From Bacteroidota bacterium (GTDB lineage: Bacteria; Bacteroidota; Bacteroidia; Chitinophagales; Chitinophagaceae): a stretch of DNA of 64,000 nucleotides. The first letter of the stretch is position 1. Every line of letters begins with the position of its first letter. Location of the stretch: assembly GCA_018268055.1 (NCBI GenBank), contig JAFDXF010000089.1, positions 62,001 through 126,000 on the forward strand, read 5' to 3'. The translations under genes and the position numbers were made by a program. Under the pieces are notes generated by a model. It made no database searches. It saw nothing but the letters and a program-made list of their open reading frames with translations, and was not told where the DNA came from. Below are positions 7,871 through 16,589 of this stretch, piece after piece.

Positions 7871-9231
7871 TGCCTGAAAATAAAGTTTCATACAATACCG
7901 ATAAAACAGCAAAAGCATTTTTACTCTTGGCAATTTCCTATCTGCTCTTTGCACTTTTGATGGGTGTAACTGGTGGTTTTCAATATATACTTCCGGATTT
8001 TTTAAAAGACAAATTATCCTTTCAGCAAACAAGGCCACTACATGTTTACCTGGCAATTAGCTGGATTTTCACTGCTGCTCAAGGAAGCATTTATTATTAT
8101 TTACCTCGCATAGCGAACAGGCCTATTGCATGGAAGAACGGAGTTCAAGTTCATTTATTATTACAAATAACTATTTCAATTACGATTATCATCTGTTTCT
8201 TTTTAGGATACTTTGGCGGTAGAGAATATTTGGAGTTTCCGCCATTTTTGGGGTTATTCATATTCGCATCATGGATTCCATTTACAATAAACTTTTTTCG
8301 CACACTAAAACCAAATTATAAAACGGCGCCTGTTTATATCTGGAACTGGACAACCGGAATCATTTTCTTTTTCATCACATTATCAGAATCTTATTTATGG
8401 CTTATTGATTACTTTGGAGGAAACATTATTCGCGACGTTACAGTGCAATGGAAAGCACTCGGTTCAATGGTAGGAAGCTGGAACATGTTGGTATATGGCA
8501 TTTCGTTTTATGTAATGGAAAAAGTAAGTGGTAATACAAAAATTGCCAAATCGCCGATTGCTTTCTTCTTCTACTTTTTAGGTTTTACAAACCTGATGTT
8601 CAATTGGGGACATCACACCTACATCGTACCGGCTGCTCCATGGGTAAAAATGGTAGCTTATATAGTAACGATGACAGAACTTTTAATTCTGGGAAATATA
8701 ATTTGGCAATGGCGTAAAACACTGAACGCTGCACTAAAAAATTATTCAAATATTCCTTATCGATTTATGATGTATGCCGAAGTTTGGATTTTTCTGAATC
8801 TTACACTTGCACTTATCATGTCGGTTCCTGCCTGGAACTATTACACACACGGCACGCATATTACCGTAGCGCATGCAATGGGTACAACGATTGGTATCAA
8901 TACCATGTTACTCTTTGCATCTATTTTCTTTATCATACAAGAAGAGCTTGCATCTGCTTTTGGGAAAATAAAAAAATGGATTACTGCCGGTGGTCGTATT
9001 ACCAATACGGCGCTCATAGTATTTTGGGCTTCGCTATTAGGTAGTGGCATTGCCAAAATATCTGCTAAAATGGAACATAACAGCTTTACAGAAATAATGA
9101 AAAAATGTGCACCATGGTTTCAAGCGTTCACCTATAGCGGCATTATCGTTTATATAGGTATTTTAATTCTTTCTATCGCAGGCGTCAAAACACTAAGAGC
9201 AAATTCAATTAAAAGAACAAATAACAGTTAA
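7870..9231 (+). CDS. norB: NorB-like heme-copper oxidoreductase, divergent active site
   Basis: A 453-residue protein with 12 predicted membrane helices, of the size and layout of cNOR NorB (NO to N2O). Conserved: His58 in RPLHVYL (low-spin heme), His248-His249 in WGHHTY (FeB), Glu270 in MTELLIL and His335 in TVAHAMG (high-spin heme). By hand alignment through the G-x-W and K-V-S-G positions of helix VI, the third FeB histidine is Leu197, the adjoining Glu is Val201, and the second low-spin heme histidine is Met337. So it is NorB-like in sequence and context (after norC and ric) but lacks ligands canonical enzymes need. It may be a variant NO reductase or have another role. No frameshift is seen. 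Confidence 0.8.
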   Translation: MPENKVSYNTDKTAKAFLLLAISYLLFALLMGVTGGFQYILPDFLKDKLSFQQTRPLHVYLAISWIFTAAQGSIYYYLPRIANRPIAWKNGVQVHLLLQITISITIIICFFLGYFGGREYLEFPPFLGLFIFASWIPFTINFFRTLKPNYKTAPVYIWNWTTGIIFFFITLSESYLWLIDYFGGNIIRDVTVQWKALGSMVGSWNMLVYGISFYVMEKVSGNTKIAKSPIAFFFYFLGFTNLMFNWGHHTYIVPAAPWVKMVAYIVTMTELLILGNIIWQWRKTLNAALKNYSNIPYRFMMYAEVWIFLNLTLALIMSVPAWNYYTHGTHITVAHAMGTTIGINTMLLFASIFFIIQEELASAFGKIKKWITAGGRITNTALIVFWASLLGSGIAKISAKMEHNSFTEIMKKCAPWFQAFTYSGIIVYIGILILSIAGVKTLRANSIKRTNNS

Positions 9232-9318
9232 CAGTTTTTGATTCTTGTTTATTTCCTTTTTTACTAAAATTTGAAACCTTTTAATTTTAAAAGATTTGAG
9301 GCTGGCTTATTTATCAGG

Positions 9319-9384
9319 TTGACGAATATCATCTCAATTTATGATGGCAATTCCGGCTTCACATTAAGTTAAATTTTACTTTTG
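9319..9384 (+). promoter_or_regulatory. FNR/CRP-like box and -7 element before the 9448 gene
   Basis: TTGACGAATATCAT (9319-9332) matches TTGAT-N4-ATCAA at 8 of 10 positions. TACTTTTG (9377-9384) is a perfect TAnnTTTG -7 element with no TTG at the -33 distance. Box start to -7 end is 65 bases. The surrounding 40 bases share the words TTATCAG, TGAC, CATCTCAATT and TGGC, in this order, with the ric promoter. The leader to the start codon is about 60 bases. Confidence 0.65.
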
Positions 9385-9447
9385 TTACAAACTTAAATAA
9401 GTTCTTATCTTATTATCTAAAATCAATCACCACACAAAACAAAGATT

Positions 9448-9822
9448 ATGAAAAAGTTTATTTTATTCGCATTACTTGCATTTTCCATCGGTACGCTTCA
9501 CGCTCAAAAAGCTGAGTGGAAAGAAATGCAGGATTTTCATGCTGTAATGAGTGCTTCCTTTCATCCTTCTGAAGAAAACAATCTGAAGCCGCTAAAAGAC
9601 AGTGCTTCAGCATTATTGACCAAAGCAAAAATTTGGCAAAAGGCAAAAGTGCCACAAGGGTATAATGCTAATGCAACGAAAGAAGTATTGAAACGTCTTG
9701 TAGCTAACTGCAAAAGCATTAAAACAGCAGTGAATAAAAACGAAACAGATGAAAAATTAAAATCAATGATTGCAACTGCACACGATACATTTCATGAAAT
9801 AATGGAAAAGTGTAAAGAATAA
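9448..9822 (+). CDS. Small exported helical protein, unknown function
   Basis: A 124-residue protein with a clear signal peptide ending LHAQ (about residue 19). The mature part is almost wholly helical and ends in HDTFHEIMEKC; an N-terminal helix holds MQDFHAVM. This Met/His layout at both ends of a small helical bundle resembles cytochrome b562-like folds, so metal or heme binding is possible, but no CxxCH is present and the family was not recognised. It has its own FNR-like promoter and lies 30 bases before the YHS protein. Confidence 0.85.
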   Translation: MKKFILFALLAFSIGTLHAQKAEWKEMQDFHAVMSASFHPSEENNLKPLKDSASALLTKAKIWQKAKVPQGYNANATKEVLKRLVANCKSIKTAVNKNETDEKLKSMIATAHDTFHEIMEKCKE

Positions 9823-9852
9823 TCTTTTTATTAAACATAAAATAATCAATTT

Positions 9853-10230
9853 ATGAAATTCATTAAATTTTTATCATTGGCAGCATTAGCCTTTGCTTTT
9901 ATTCGTGTGGGCACTGCCGCCGCATCGCAGCAAGAACAAAGAACTGTACTCTTATCAAACAATTTAAGTATTGCAAAGCAATATCAAGTTGCTGACACAG
10001 GTCGCCCAACTAAAGTATCTAAAATGCAAAAAGCGAAAAAATTAGAACCTTCAAAAGCAGATACAGCCATCGTAAGCACTTTGCAAGAAGACGGCATAGA
10101 TCCTGTTTGTCACATGAAAGTTAAAAAAGGTGCGACTCTAACTAGTACTTACAAAGGCAAGCAATATGGATTTTGCAATCCAAGTTGCAAAGAGAGATTT
10201 GATAAAAAGCCTGAAGAGTACATAAAATAA
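9853..10230 (+). CDS. Exported YHS-domain protein, possible copper binding
   Basis: A 125-residue protein with an N-terminal signal peptide (to about residue 25), a Lys/Ser-rich linker, and a C-terminal YHS domain (about 82-125): D-P-V-C86-H-M-K, then YGFCNPSC (Cys108, Cys112) and ERF. YHS domains are small metal-binding modules common in copper ATPases. Its place between norB and the copper ATPase ccoI suggests a periplasmic copper-handling role for the oxidase or N2O reductase (inference). Followed by a terminator. Confidence 0.88.
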   Translation: MKFIKFLSLAALAFAFIRVGTAAASQQEQRTVLLSNNLSIAKQYQVADTGRPTKVSKMQKAKKLEPSKADTAIVSTLQEDGIDPVCHMKVKKGATLTSTYKGKQYGFCNPSCKERFDKKPEEYIK

Positions 10231-10255
10231 CTGTATCCATATCCAATCAGACTAG

Positions 10256-10277
10256 AAATGCCCCGCATGGGGCATTT
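10256..10277 (+). terminator. Terminator after the YHS gene
   Basis: A perfect 9-base stem AAATGCCCC / GGGGCATTT with a GCAT loop, followed by ATTATT. The 3' tail is T-rich but not a pure T run. Confidence 0.75.
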
Positions 10278-10281
10278 ATTA

Positions 10282-10347
10282 TTGATAAAAATCATAAAAA
10301 TATTTGAAGCTACTCAGCTCATTAAGTCTGAGTGCCTTCTATTTTAG
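10282..10347 (+). promoter_or_regulatory. FNR/CRP-like box and -7 element before ccoI
   Basis: TTGATAAAAATCAT (10282-10295) matches TTGAT-N4-ATCAA at 9 of 10 positions. TATTTTAG (10340-10347) is a one-mismatch TAnnTTTG element. Box start to -7 end is 65 bases. Control of cbb3 oxidase genes by FNR-family proteins at low oxygen is well known in other phyla, which fits. Confidence 0.65.
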
Positions 10348-10365
10348 CACCTTAGTAGCAACAGT

Positions 10366-12783
10366 ATGCCTGTTATCAAAGAAACAACCAACAAGACACA
10401 ATGTTTTCATTGTGGAGAGCCTTGCCTTACCGAACAAATTCGTTTGGAAGAAAAAGCGTTTTGTTGCGAGGGATGCAAAATGGTATTTCAAATACTTAAT
10501 GAAAGTAATCTATGCGAATACTACAACCTCAATGAGAACCCCGGAATCAGTCAGCGTATTAAAATAAGAAAGGACAAATTTGCATATCTCGACGATGAAA
10601 AAACTCAGTTAAAACTCATTTCTTTTAGAGATGAGAAGCAAGTGCACGTTACTTTTTACCTACCGCAAATGCATTGCAGTTCTTGTTTGTATTTATTAGA
10701 AAATCTACACCGGCTGAATGAAGGAGTAATTTCCAGCAAAGTAAATTTTACGCGTAAAGAAGTGGATATCGTCTTTTTCTCAACATCCACTACGCTTAGA
10801 AAAGTTGTAGAAACGCTTACCGAAATTGGTTATGAGCCTTACATCAGTCTGAATGATTTGAAAGAGAAAAGACCGGGCTTGGATAAAAGCATGGTATATC
10901 AATTAGGGATTGCCGGTTTTTGTTTTGGCAATATTATGTTGATGAGCTTCCCTGAGTATTTAGGCATTGATGCCAGCGAAACGGCTTTGCGTGGCGCCTT
11001 CCGATGGATGAATTTTGCATTAGCTATTCCTGTTTTTCTCTATTCGGCATTGCCATTTTACAGATCATCATGGAAAGGTTTTAAACACCGATTTTTAAAT
11101 ATTGATGCACCGATTGCATTGGCGATCATCATCACATTTGTGCGTAGTGCGTGGGAAGTGATATCCGGTACCGGCGGTGGCTATTTTGATTCCATGACCG
11201 GCATAGTTTTCTTTATGCTCGCAGGAAGAATAGTGCAAGATAAAACATATCGGCAATTATCTTTTGAAAGAGATTATACTTCCTATTTTCCAATTGCCAT
11301 TTCGGTATTAAAAGAAAATGTAGAAACACCTACACAGTTGCCCGATATAAAACCGGGCGACACTATGCTCATTCACAATGAAGAATTAATTCCTGCTGAT
11401 GGTATTCTCACAAAAGGTAGAGCATTTATTGACTACAGTTTTGTCACCGGAGAATCATTACCGGTATTGAAAGAAGTAGGCGAATTAGTGTATGCCGGTG
11501 GAAAACAAACCAGTGGGAATATAGAAATACTTGTAGTGAAGGAAGTAGCACAAAGCTATCTTACCAAACTTTGGAATAAAGAGGAAATGAAAGATGAAGC
11601 AACGGAAAAAAATGTTTCATTCGTTCATTTGCTCAGCCGCTATTTTACTTATATCGTGTTTACTATTGCTAGTGCAACAGCTATTTATTGGGCCATTAAT
11701 GACAGCACAAGAATTTGGCCTGCCGTTACTTCTATTTTTATCATTGCTTGCCCTTGTGCGCTTTTACTTTCCAATACATTTACCAATGGAAATGTGCTGC
11801 GCATATTGAGTCGAAACCGTTTTTATTTGCGCAATGCACAAACAATAGAAACATTGGCACAAGCTACTCATATTGTATTTGACAAAACGGGCACGTTAAC
11901 CACACCGAATGAACAGGAAATTGAATACGATGGTAGTCCATTATCAGCTTTTGAAAAAAATCAAGTTGCTGCGTTAGCTTCTTCCTCTTCACATCCTTTG
12001 AGTAGAGCACTTGCTCAACAATTAAAATATGACGGTAATTGTAGCATTTCAAATTTTGAAGAAATACCGGGAAAAGGGATTAAAGCACTCATAGATAATA
12101 AAATTTTTAAAATGGGTTCTTATTCCTATATCACCAATAGTCATGATAAAAAATCGGGTACCAGTGTTTTTTTAAGTATAGATAATGAACTAATCGGACA
12201 CTTCACGTTCAGTAATCAATATCGTAAAGAAGTACCTGAGCTGGTACAAAAATTAAAAAACAAATATGCATTGTCGGTAATATCGGGTGATACAGAAAGT
12301 GAACGACAAAGACTTCAAGATATATTTGGCGAAAGAACTACACTTCTTTTTCATCAAAAACCTGAAGACAAACTGAACTACATAAAATATTTACAACAAA
12401 AAGGAGAAATCGTATTAATGATTGGCGACGGATTAAATGATGCCGGGGCATTAAAGCAAAGTAATATTGGCCTTGCCGTAGCAGAACAAATCAACAATTT
12501 CACACCGGGTAGTGATGCTATCATTGAAGCAAAAAAACTGGGCTTTCTTCCAAGATTTTTTCAATTGTGCAATGCTAACAGAAATATTGTACTTGCCAGT
12601 TTTGTATTATCCATTGCCTATAATATTATCGGTTTGTTTTTTGCTGTGCAAGGCAATTTATCTCCATTAATTGCTGCTATATTGATGCCAAGCAGTTCTT
12701 TAAGCATTTTATTACTCACGTTTGGTGCGAGCACACTCTTTGCAAGCAGAATTGGATTATTATCTTTTAAAAAACCTGATTAA
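10366..12783 (+). CDS. ccoI: CcoI/FixI-type copper-transporting P1B ATPase
   Basis: An 805-residue ATPase that exports copper for cbb3 oxidase assembly. In order: a cysteine-rich N-terminal domain (C13FHC16, FCCEGC), a heavy-metal-associated domain with MHCSSC near residue 102, eight membrane helices, TGES near 361, the transport motif C462PC464, the phosphorylation site D506KTGTLT, and GDGLND at 687-692. The double N-terminal metal domains and the position before ccoS-ccoNO are typical of the CcoI/CtpA branch. Its stop codon lies in the loop of a hairpin; ccoS follows 92 bases later. Confidence 0.95.
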   Translation: MPVIKETTNKTQCFHCGEPCLTEQIRLEEKAFCCEGCKMVFQILNESNLCEYYNLNENPGISQRIKIRKDKFAYLDDEKTQLKLISFRDEKQVHVTFYLPQMHCSSCLYLLENLHRLNEGVISSKVNFTRKEVDIVFFSTSTTLRKVVETLTEIGYEPYISLNDLKEKRPGLDKSMVYQLGIAGFCFGNIMLMSFPEYLGIDASETALRGAFRWMNFALAIPVFLYSALPFYRSSWKGFKHRFLNIDAPIALAIIITFVRSAWEVISGTGGGYFDSMTGIVFFMLAGRIVQDKTYRQLSFERDYTSYFPIAISVLKENVETPTQLPDIKPGDTMLIHNEELIPADGILTKGRAFIDYSFVTGESLPVLKEVGELVYAGGKQTSGNIEILVVKEVAQSYLTKLWNKEEMKDEATEKNVSFVHLLSRYFTYIVFTIASATAIYWAINDSTRIWPAVTSIFIIACPCALLLSNTFTNGNVLRILSRNRFYLRNAQTIETLAQATHIVFDKTGTLTTPNEQEIEYDGSPLSAFEKNQVAALASSSSHPLSRALAQQLKYDGNCSISNFEEIPGKGIKALIDNKIFKMGSYSYITNSHDKKSGTSVFLSIDNELIGHFTFSNQYRKEVPELVQKLKNKYALSVISGDTESERQRLQDIFGERTTLLFHQKPEDKLNYIKYLQQKGEIVLMIGDGLNDAGALKQSNIGLAVAEQINNFTPGSDAIIEAKKLGFLPRFFQLCNANRNIVLASFVLSIAYNIIGLFFAVQGNLSPLIAAILMPSSSLSILLLTFGASTLFASRIGLLSFKKPD

Positions 12784-12796
12784 AATCAGGTTTTTT
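12769..12796 (+). terminator. Terminator-like hairpin over the ccoI stop codon
   Basis: A perfect 12-base stem (AAAAAACCTGAT / ATCAGGTTTTTT) with a TAAA loop that contains the ccoI stop codon, ending in a run of six T. It may partly stop transcription between ccoI and ccoS-ccoNOQP and so set their ratio (inference). Confidence 0.75.
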
Positions 12797-12875
12797 ATTG
12801 ATGGCACTTAGTTGAATAATAATAGAGCAAAAATACTTTTACACCCTCAGAAATCAACGAGAAACAAAACCTGTT

Positions 12876-13037
12876 ATGAGTGTAATTATCATATTATTAG
12901 CTGTGAGCATTACAGTTGCCGGTGTTTTTCTTTTCGCCTTTTTATGGGGTGTTAAGAGCGGTCAGTTTGAGGACGACATTTCCCCTGCGTCCCGTATTCT
13001 CTTTGATGATAAACCTTCTTCAACCAAAACAAAATAA
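12876..13037 (+). CDS. ccoS: CcoS, cbb3 oxidase maturation protein
   Basis: A 53-residue protein: one membrane helix (residues 3-25), then the family's signature WGVKSGQFEDD and SRILFDD. CcoS is needed for correct assembly of the redox centres of cbb3 oxidase. It starts at ATG 12876 and ends 14 bases before ccoNO. Easy to miss because it is so short. Confidence 0.93.
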   Translation: MSVIIILLAVSITVAGVFLFAFLWGVKSGQFEDDISPASRILFDDKPSSTKTK

Positions 13038-13051
13038 AAAAAGATCCCTTT

Positions 13052-15193
13052 ATGCAACTTGAGAAATTTTATTATGACAACAAAATCGTAAAAGCATTTG
13101 GAATTGCTACGATTGTTTTTGGGGTAGTAGGTATGATAGTCGGCCTATGGGTAGCTGTGCAGATTTATTTTCCTGCATCCAGTTTAAATCTACCATGGAC
13201 CACTTTTGGTCGTCTCAGACCATTACATACCAATGCCATCATTTTTGCTTTCGTAGGCAATGCTTCTTTTGCAGGCATTTACTATTCACTGCAAAGGCTT
13301 TGCAAAGCCAGAATGTGGAGCGACAAACTAAGCTGGATCAACTTCTGGGGATGGCAATTAATTATTGTAGCAGCAGCCATCTCATTGCCACTTGGTCTTA
13401 CCAATGGTGCAGAATATGCTGAGTTGATTTGGCCGATAGATGTAGCCATTACTATTGTATGGGTAATCTTTGGTATTAATATGTTTGCTACTATATTAAA
13501 AAGAAGAGAAAGGCATCTTTATGTTGCTATTTGGTTTTACATAGGTACATGGGTTACTGTGGCTCTATTGCATATTGTTCGCTCTTTTGAATTACCTTAT
13601 TCCTTCACCGGAAGCTACAGCATTTTTGCAGGTGTGCAAGATGCATTGGTGCAATGGTGGTACGGTCATAATGCTGTTGCATTCTTCTTGACTACGCCGG
13701 TACTTGGCTTGATGTATTATTTTCTGCCCAAAGCAGCTAACAGACCGGTTTATTCTTATCGTCTTTCTATTATTCACTTTTGGTCATTAATATTTATTTA
13801 TATCTGGGCAGGTCCGCACCATCTATTATATTCTGCATTGCCTGATTGGGCACAATCTTTAGGTGTAGTATTCTCGATTATGTTGATTGCTCCAAGTTGG
13901 GGAGGTATGTTGAATGGACTACTTACTCTTCGCGGTGCTTGGGATAAAGTAAGAGAAGATCCTGTTCTTAAATTTTTTGTAGTGGCAATTACTTGCTATG
14001 GTATGGCCACTTTTGAAGGGCCGTTAATGAGTTTAAAAAGTGTAAATGCAATTTCTCACTTCAGCGACTGGACCATTGCACACGTACATATCGGCGGTCT
14101 TGGATGGAATGGTTTTATTGCCTTTGCCATTTTATACTATATGATTCCAAAAATGTGGGGTACGCAACTTTATTCTAAAAAATTGGCGACAAATCACTTC
14201 TGGTTAGGTACTATTGGAATTATTATTTATGCAGTTCCTTTATACTGGGCAGGCTTTGAGCAAAGTATAATGTGGAAGCAATTTACTCCCGAAGGTCAGT
14301 TGAAGTTTGATTTTATGCAAACACTGACTAATATAAAACCGATGTATTGGGCAAGAAGTATTGGTGGTACATTATACCTTACAGGTGCATTGATTATGAC
14401 CTACAACCTTTGGAAAACAATGAAGCAAGGAAGTTTCATTGCCAATGAAGCTGCAGAAGCTGCGCCATTGCTAAAAGAAGTAACGCCTAAAAAAGAATAC
14501 TGGCATAGAGTAATAGAGAGAAAACCTGTTACTATGTTGGTACTCGCATTGATCCTTGTTGCGATTGGAGGTATTGTACAGATGTTGCCTACATTTTTAA
14601 TCAAATCAAATATTCCTACAATTAGCAGTGTAAAACCATATACACCACTTGAATTGCAAGGAAGGGATATTTATGTTCGTGAAGGATGCTATACCTGTCA
14701 CTCACAAATGGTGCGTCCATTCCGTGATGAAGTAGCCAGATATGGCGAATACTCAAAAGCAGGTGAGTTTGTATATGACCATCCATTTCAGTGGGGAAGT
14801 AAGCGTACCGGGCCTGACTTAGCACGCGAAGGTGCAGACAAAAATAAACGTCCTGACTCTTGGCATTATACACACTTATTTGATCCAACCAGTACTTCAC
14901 CGGGTTCTATAATGCCACGATATGTATGGCTTCTTGATAATAAATTGGATACGAATAGTACGCCGGCAAAAATCAGAGCGATGCAAACATTGGGCGTACC
15001 TTATCCAAGTGGGTATGATAAAATTGCTAATCAAGATTTGATGAAACAAGCACAGCAAATAGCAGACAATCTTAAAAAAGAAAAAATTGAAACAATTCCC
15101 AATGCAGAAATCATCGCATTAATTGCCTATCTGCAGCGATTAGGAAAAGATATTCAATACGAACCAAAAGCTATTGCTGAAAACAATAAATAA
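13052..15193 (+). CDS. ccoNO: Fused CcoN-CcoO subunit of cbb3 cytochrome c oxidase
   Basis: A 713-residue fusion of the catalytic subunit and the monoheme cytochrome subunit. Residues 1 to about 475 are CcoN with 12 helices and all metal ligands: H59 in RPLHTN, GHNAVAF, GPHHLLYS and IAHVHIGG. A further helix near 490-510 leads into CcoO with the heme motif C546YTC549H550 and SQMVRPF. The complex reduces O2 to water with high affinity and pumps protons. Fused CcoNO is common in Bacteroidota. It is 7 bases before ccoQ. Confidence 0.96.
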   Translation: MQLEKFYYDNKIVKAFGIATIVFGVVGMIVGLWVAVQIYFPASSLNLPWTTFGRLRPLHTNAIIFAFVGNASFAGIYYSLQRLCKARMWSDKLSWINFWGWQLIIVAAAISLPLGLTNGAEYAELIWPIDVAITIVWVIFGINMFATILKRRERHLYVAIWFYIGTWVTVALLHIVRSFELPYSFTGSYSIFAGVQDALVQWWYGHNAVAFFLTTPVLGLMYYFLPKAANRPVYSYRLSIIHFWSLIFIYIWAGPHHLLYSALPDWAQSLGVVFSIMLIAPSWGGMLNGLLTLRGAWDKVREDPVLKFFVVAITCYGMATFEGPLMSLKSVNAISHFSDWTIAHVHIGGLGWNGFIAFAILYYMIPKMWGTQLYSKKLATNHFWLGTIGIIIYAVPLYWAGFEQSIMWKQFTPEGQLKFDFMQTLTNIKPMYWARSIGGTLYLTGALIMTYNLWKTMKQGSFIANEAAEAAPLLKEVTPKKEYWHRVIERKPVTMLVLALILVAIGGIVQMLPTFLIKSNIPTISSVKPYTPLELQGRDIYVREGCYTCHSQMVRPFRDEVARYGEYSKAGEFVYDHPFQWGSKRTGPDLAREGADKNKRPDSWHYTHLFDPTSTSPGSIMPRYVWLLDNKLDTNSTPAKIRAMQTLGVPYPSGYDKIANQDLMKQAQQIADNLKKEKIETIPNAEIIALIAYLQRLGKDIQYEPKAIAENNK

Positions 15194-15200
15194 TCTAAAG

Positions 15201-15368
15201 ATGAAATTTATCAACTACATAGAAAAAATAAGTGGCATAGATATTATCGGTTTGTCTTCGTTACTCGTTTTCTTTTTATTTTTTACAATTATGTTTATCT
15301 GGGTGTATAAAACCAAAAAAGAAAATTTTAATGAAGTAAGTCGCTTACCGCTTGACAACCAAGATTAA
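15201..15368 (+). CDS. ccoQ: CcoQ-like small cbb3 oxidase subunit
   Basis: A 55-residue protein with one membrane helix (about residues 17-36) and a charged C-terminal tail, in the ccoQ position. I chose ATG 15201 (MKFINYIEK), 7 bases after ccoNO; an earlier in-frame start at 15174 would overlap ccoNO. CcoQ stabilises the oxidase complex. Sequence conservation in this family is low, so the call rests on size and place. Confidence 0.8.
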   Translation: MKFINYIEKISGIDIIGLSSLLVFFLFFTIMFIWVYKTKKENFNEVSRLPLDNQD

Positions 15369-15380
15369 CTAACCAATAGA

Positions 15381-16547
15381 ATGTTTTTTTATATGAGAAA
15401 TAAAATAAAATATATAATCGGTCTGTTTACCGCAATGATTTTATTCCTTGCACAGCCCGTATATGCAGCAGGTCCACCGGCGCCTTCAATTTTTAATAAT
15501 GGAACTGCCTTAGCACTTATAGGAATAATGATTCTTTTGCTCATCGTGATTGGTGTGCTGGGAACTATTCTTATAGGAGCAGCTGATTTTAAAAACAGCC
15601 GAAATAAAAAAGGAGTAGCCGAAAAAGCTATTGCCTTTATCGGAATGATATTCATATCATCTTCACTCTTTGCTCAAGATGTTGCAGCGAAAACTAATGT
15701 AGCAAAAGATAGCGGCATTGGAGGCCTTGATACAACAACTTTTTATTTAATGGTTGGCGTTATCGCATTAGAGTTATTGATAATATTAGGAATGTTGCTC
15801 AACCTTCAGCGTTTATTAAAACGCAAAAAAGAACAAGCCGCAGTTATTTCTGAAAAGACAGTAGTTGCAAAAGAAAATAAACTTGGCTGGTGGGCACGTA
15901 TTAACAAACTCAAACCACAAAGTGAAGAAGCAGATATCGATCTAGGTCACGATTATGATGGAATACGTGAGTTGGATAACCGTCTTCCACCATGGTGGCT
16001 TTACGGATTTTATATCAGTATCATTTTTGCAGTTATTTATTTATGGCGTTTCCACGTTTCTCATACCGGCCCTTCTAGTCAAGAAGAATATGAAACATCT
16101 GTAGCAAAAGCGAAAGCAAAAACAGATGCTTATCTAATGAAAAAAGGAGAAGCTATTGATGAAAATACAGTAACACTGCTTACAAACCCTGATGAAATTG
16201 CAGCGGGCAAAGCAATATTTACGGACCCCACAAAATGCGTTGCGTGCCACAATGCAGATGGTGGTGGAAATGCAATTGGTCCAAACTTAACAGATGATTA
16301 TTGGTTGTATGGCGGCAGTATAAAAGATATTTTTAAAACAATAAAGTACGGTACCAGCAAAGGGATGAGAGCATGGAAAGATGATTTGTCTGCTAAGCAA
16401 ATTGCAGAAGTAGCCAGTTATATTAAAACAGTGCTACATGGCACAAAGCCTAAAGATGGCAAAGCACCTCAAGGAGAATTGTATAAAGAAGATGCTCCTA
16501 AAGCTGCGGCAACTGCTGATACTGCAAAAAGTGTCAAGCAACCATAG
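15381..16547 (+). CDS. ccoP: CcoP, cbb3 oxidase cytochrome subunit with one heme site
   Basis: A 388-residue protein. It begins with extra membrane segments (about residues 9-30, 45-68, 85-100 and 115-140) absent from proteobacterial CcoP, then the CcoP hallmark LGHDYDGIREL with LPPWW and a membrane helix near 210-228, then a cytochrome c domain with C286VAC289H290. Only one CxxCH is present, whereas classical CcoP has two. The tail is Lys/Ala-rich. ATG 15393 is an alternative start four codons later. CcoP carries electrons to CcoNO. Confidence 0.92.
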   Translation: MFFYMRNKIKYIIGLFTAMILFLAQPVYAAGPPAPSIFNNGTALALIGIMILLLIVIGVLGTILIGAADFKNSRNKKGVAEKAIAFIGMIFISSSLFAQDVAAKTNVAKDSGIGGLDTTTFYLMVGVIALELLIILGMLLNLQRLLKRKKEQAAVISEKTVVAKENKLGWWARINKLKPQSEEADIDLGHDYDGIRELDNRLPPWWLYGFYISIIFAVIYLWRFHVSHTGPSSQEEYETSVAKAKAKTDAYLMKKGEAIDENTVTLLTNPDEIAAGKAIFTDPTKCVACHNADGGGNAIGPNLTDDYWLYGGSIKDIFKTIKYGTSKGMRAWKDDLSAKQIAEVASYIKTVLHGTKPKDGKAPQGELYKEDAPKAAATADTAKSVKQP

Positions 16548-16589
16548 CAAGTGTGAAATAGAGCAAGTAAACTTGTAAAGAAAAATAAG

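Noticed and set aside
7870-9231. Missing NorB ligands considered as a sequencing frameshift
   Set aside because: Residues on both sides of the changed positions align without a gap and the helix pattern continues, so a local frame error does not explain them.
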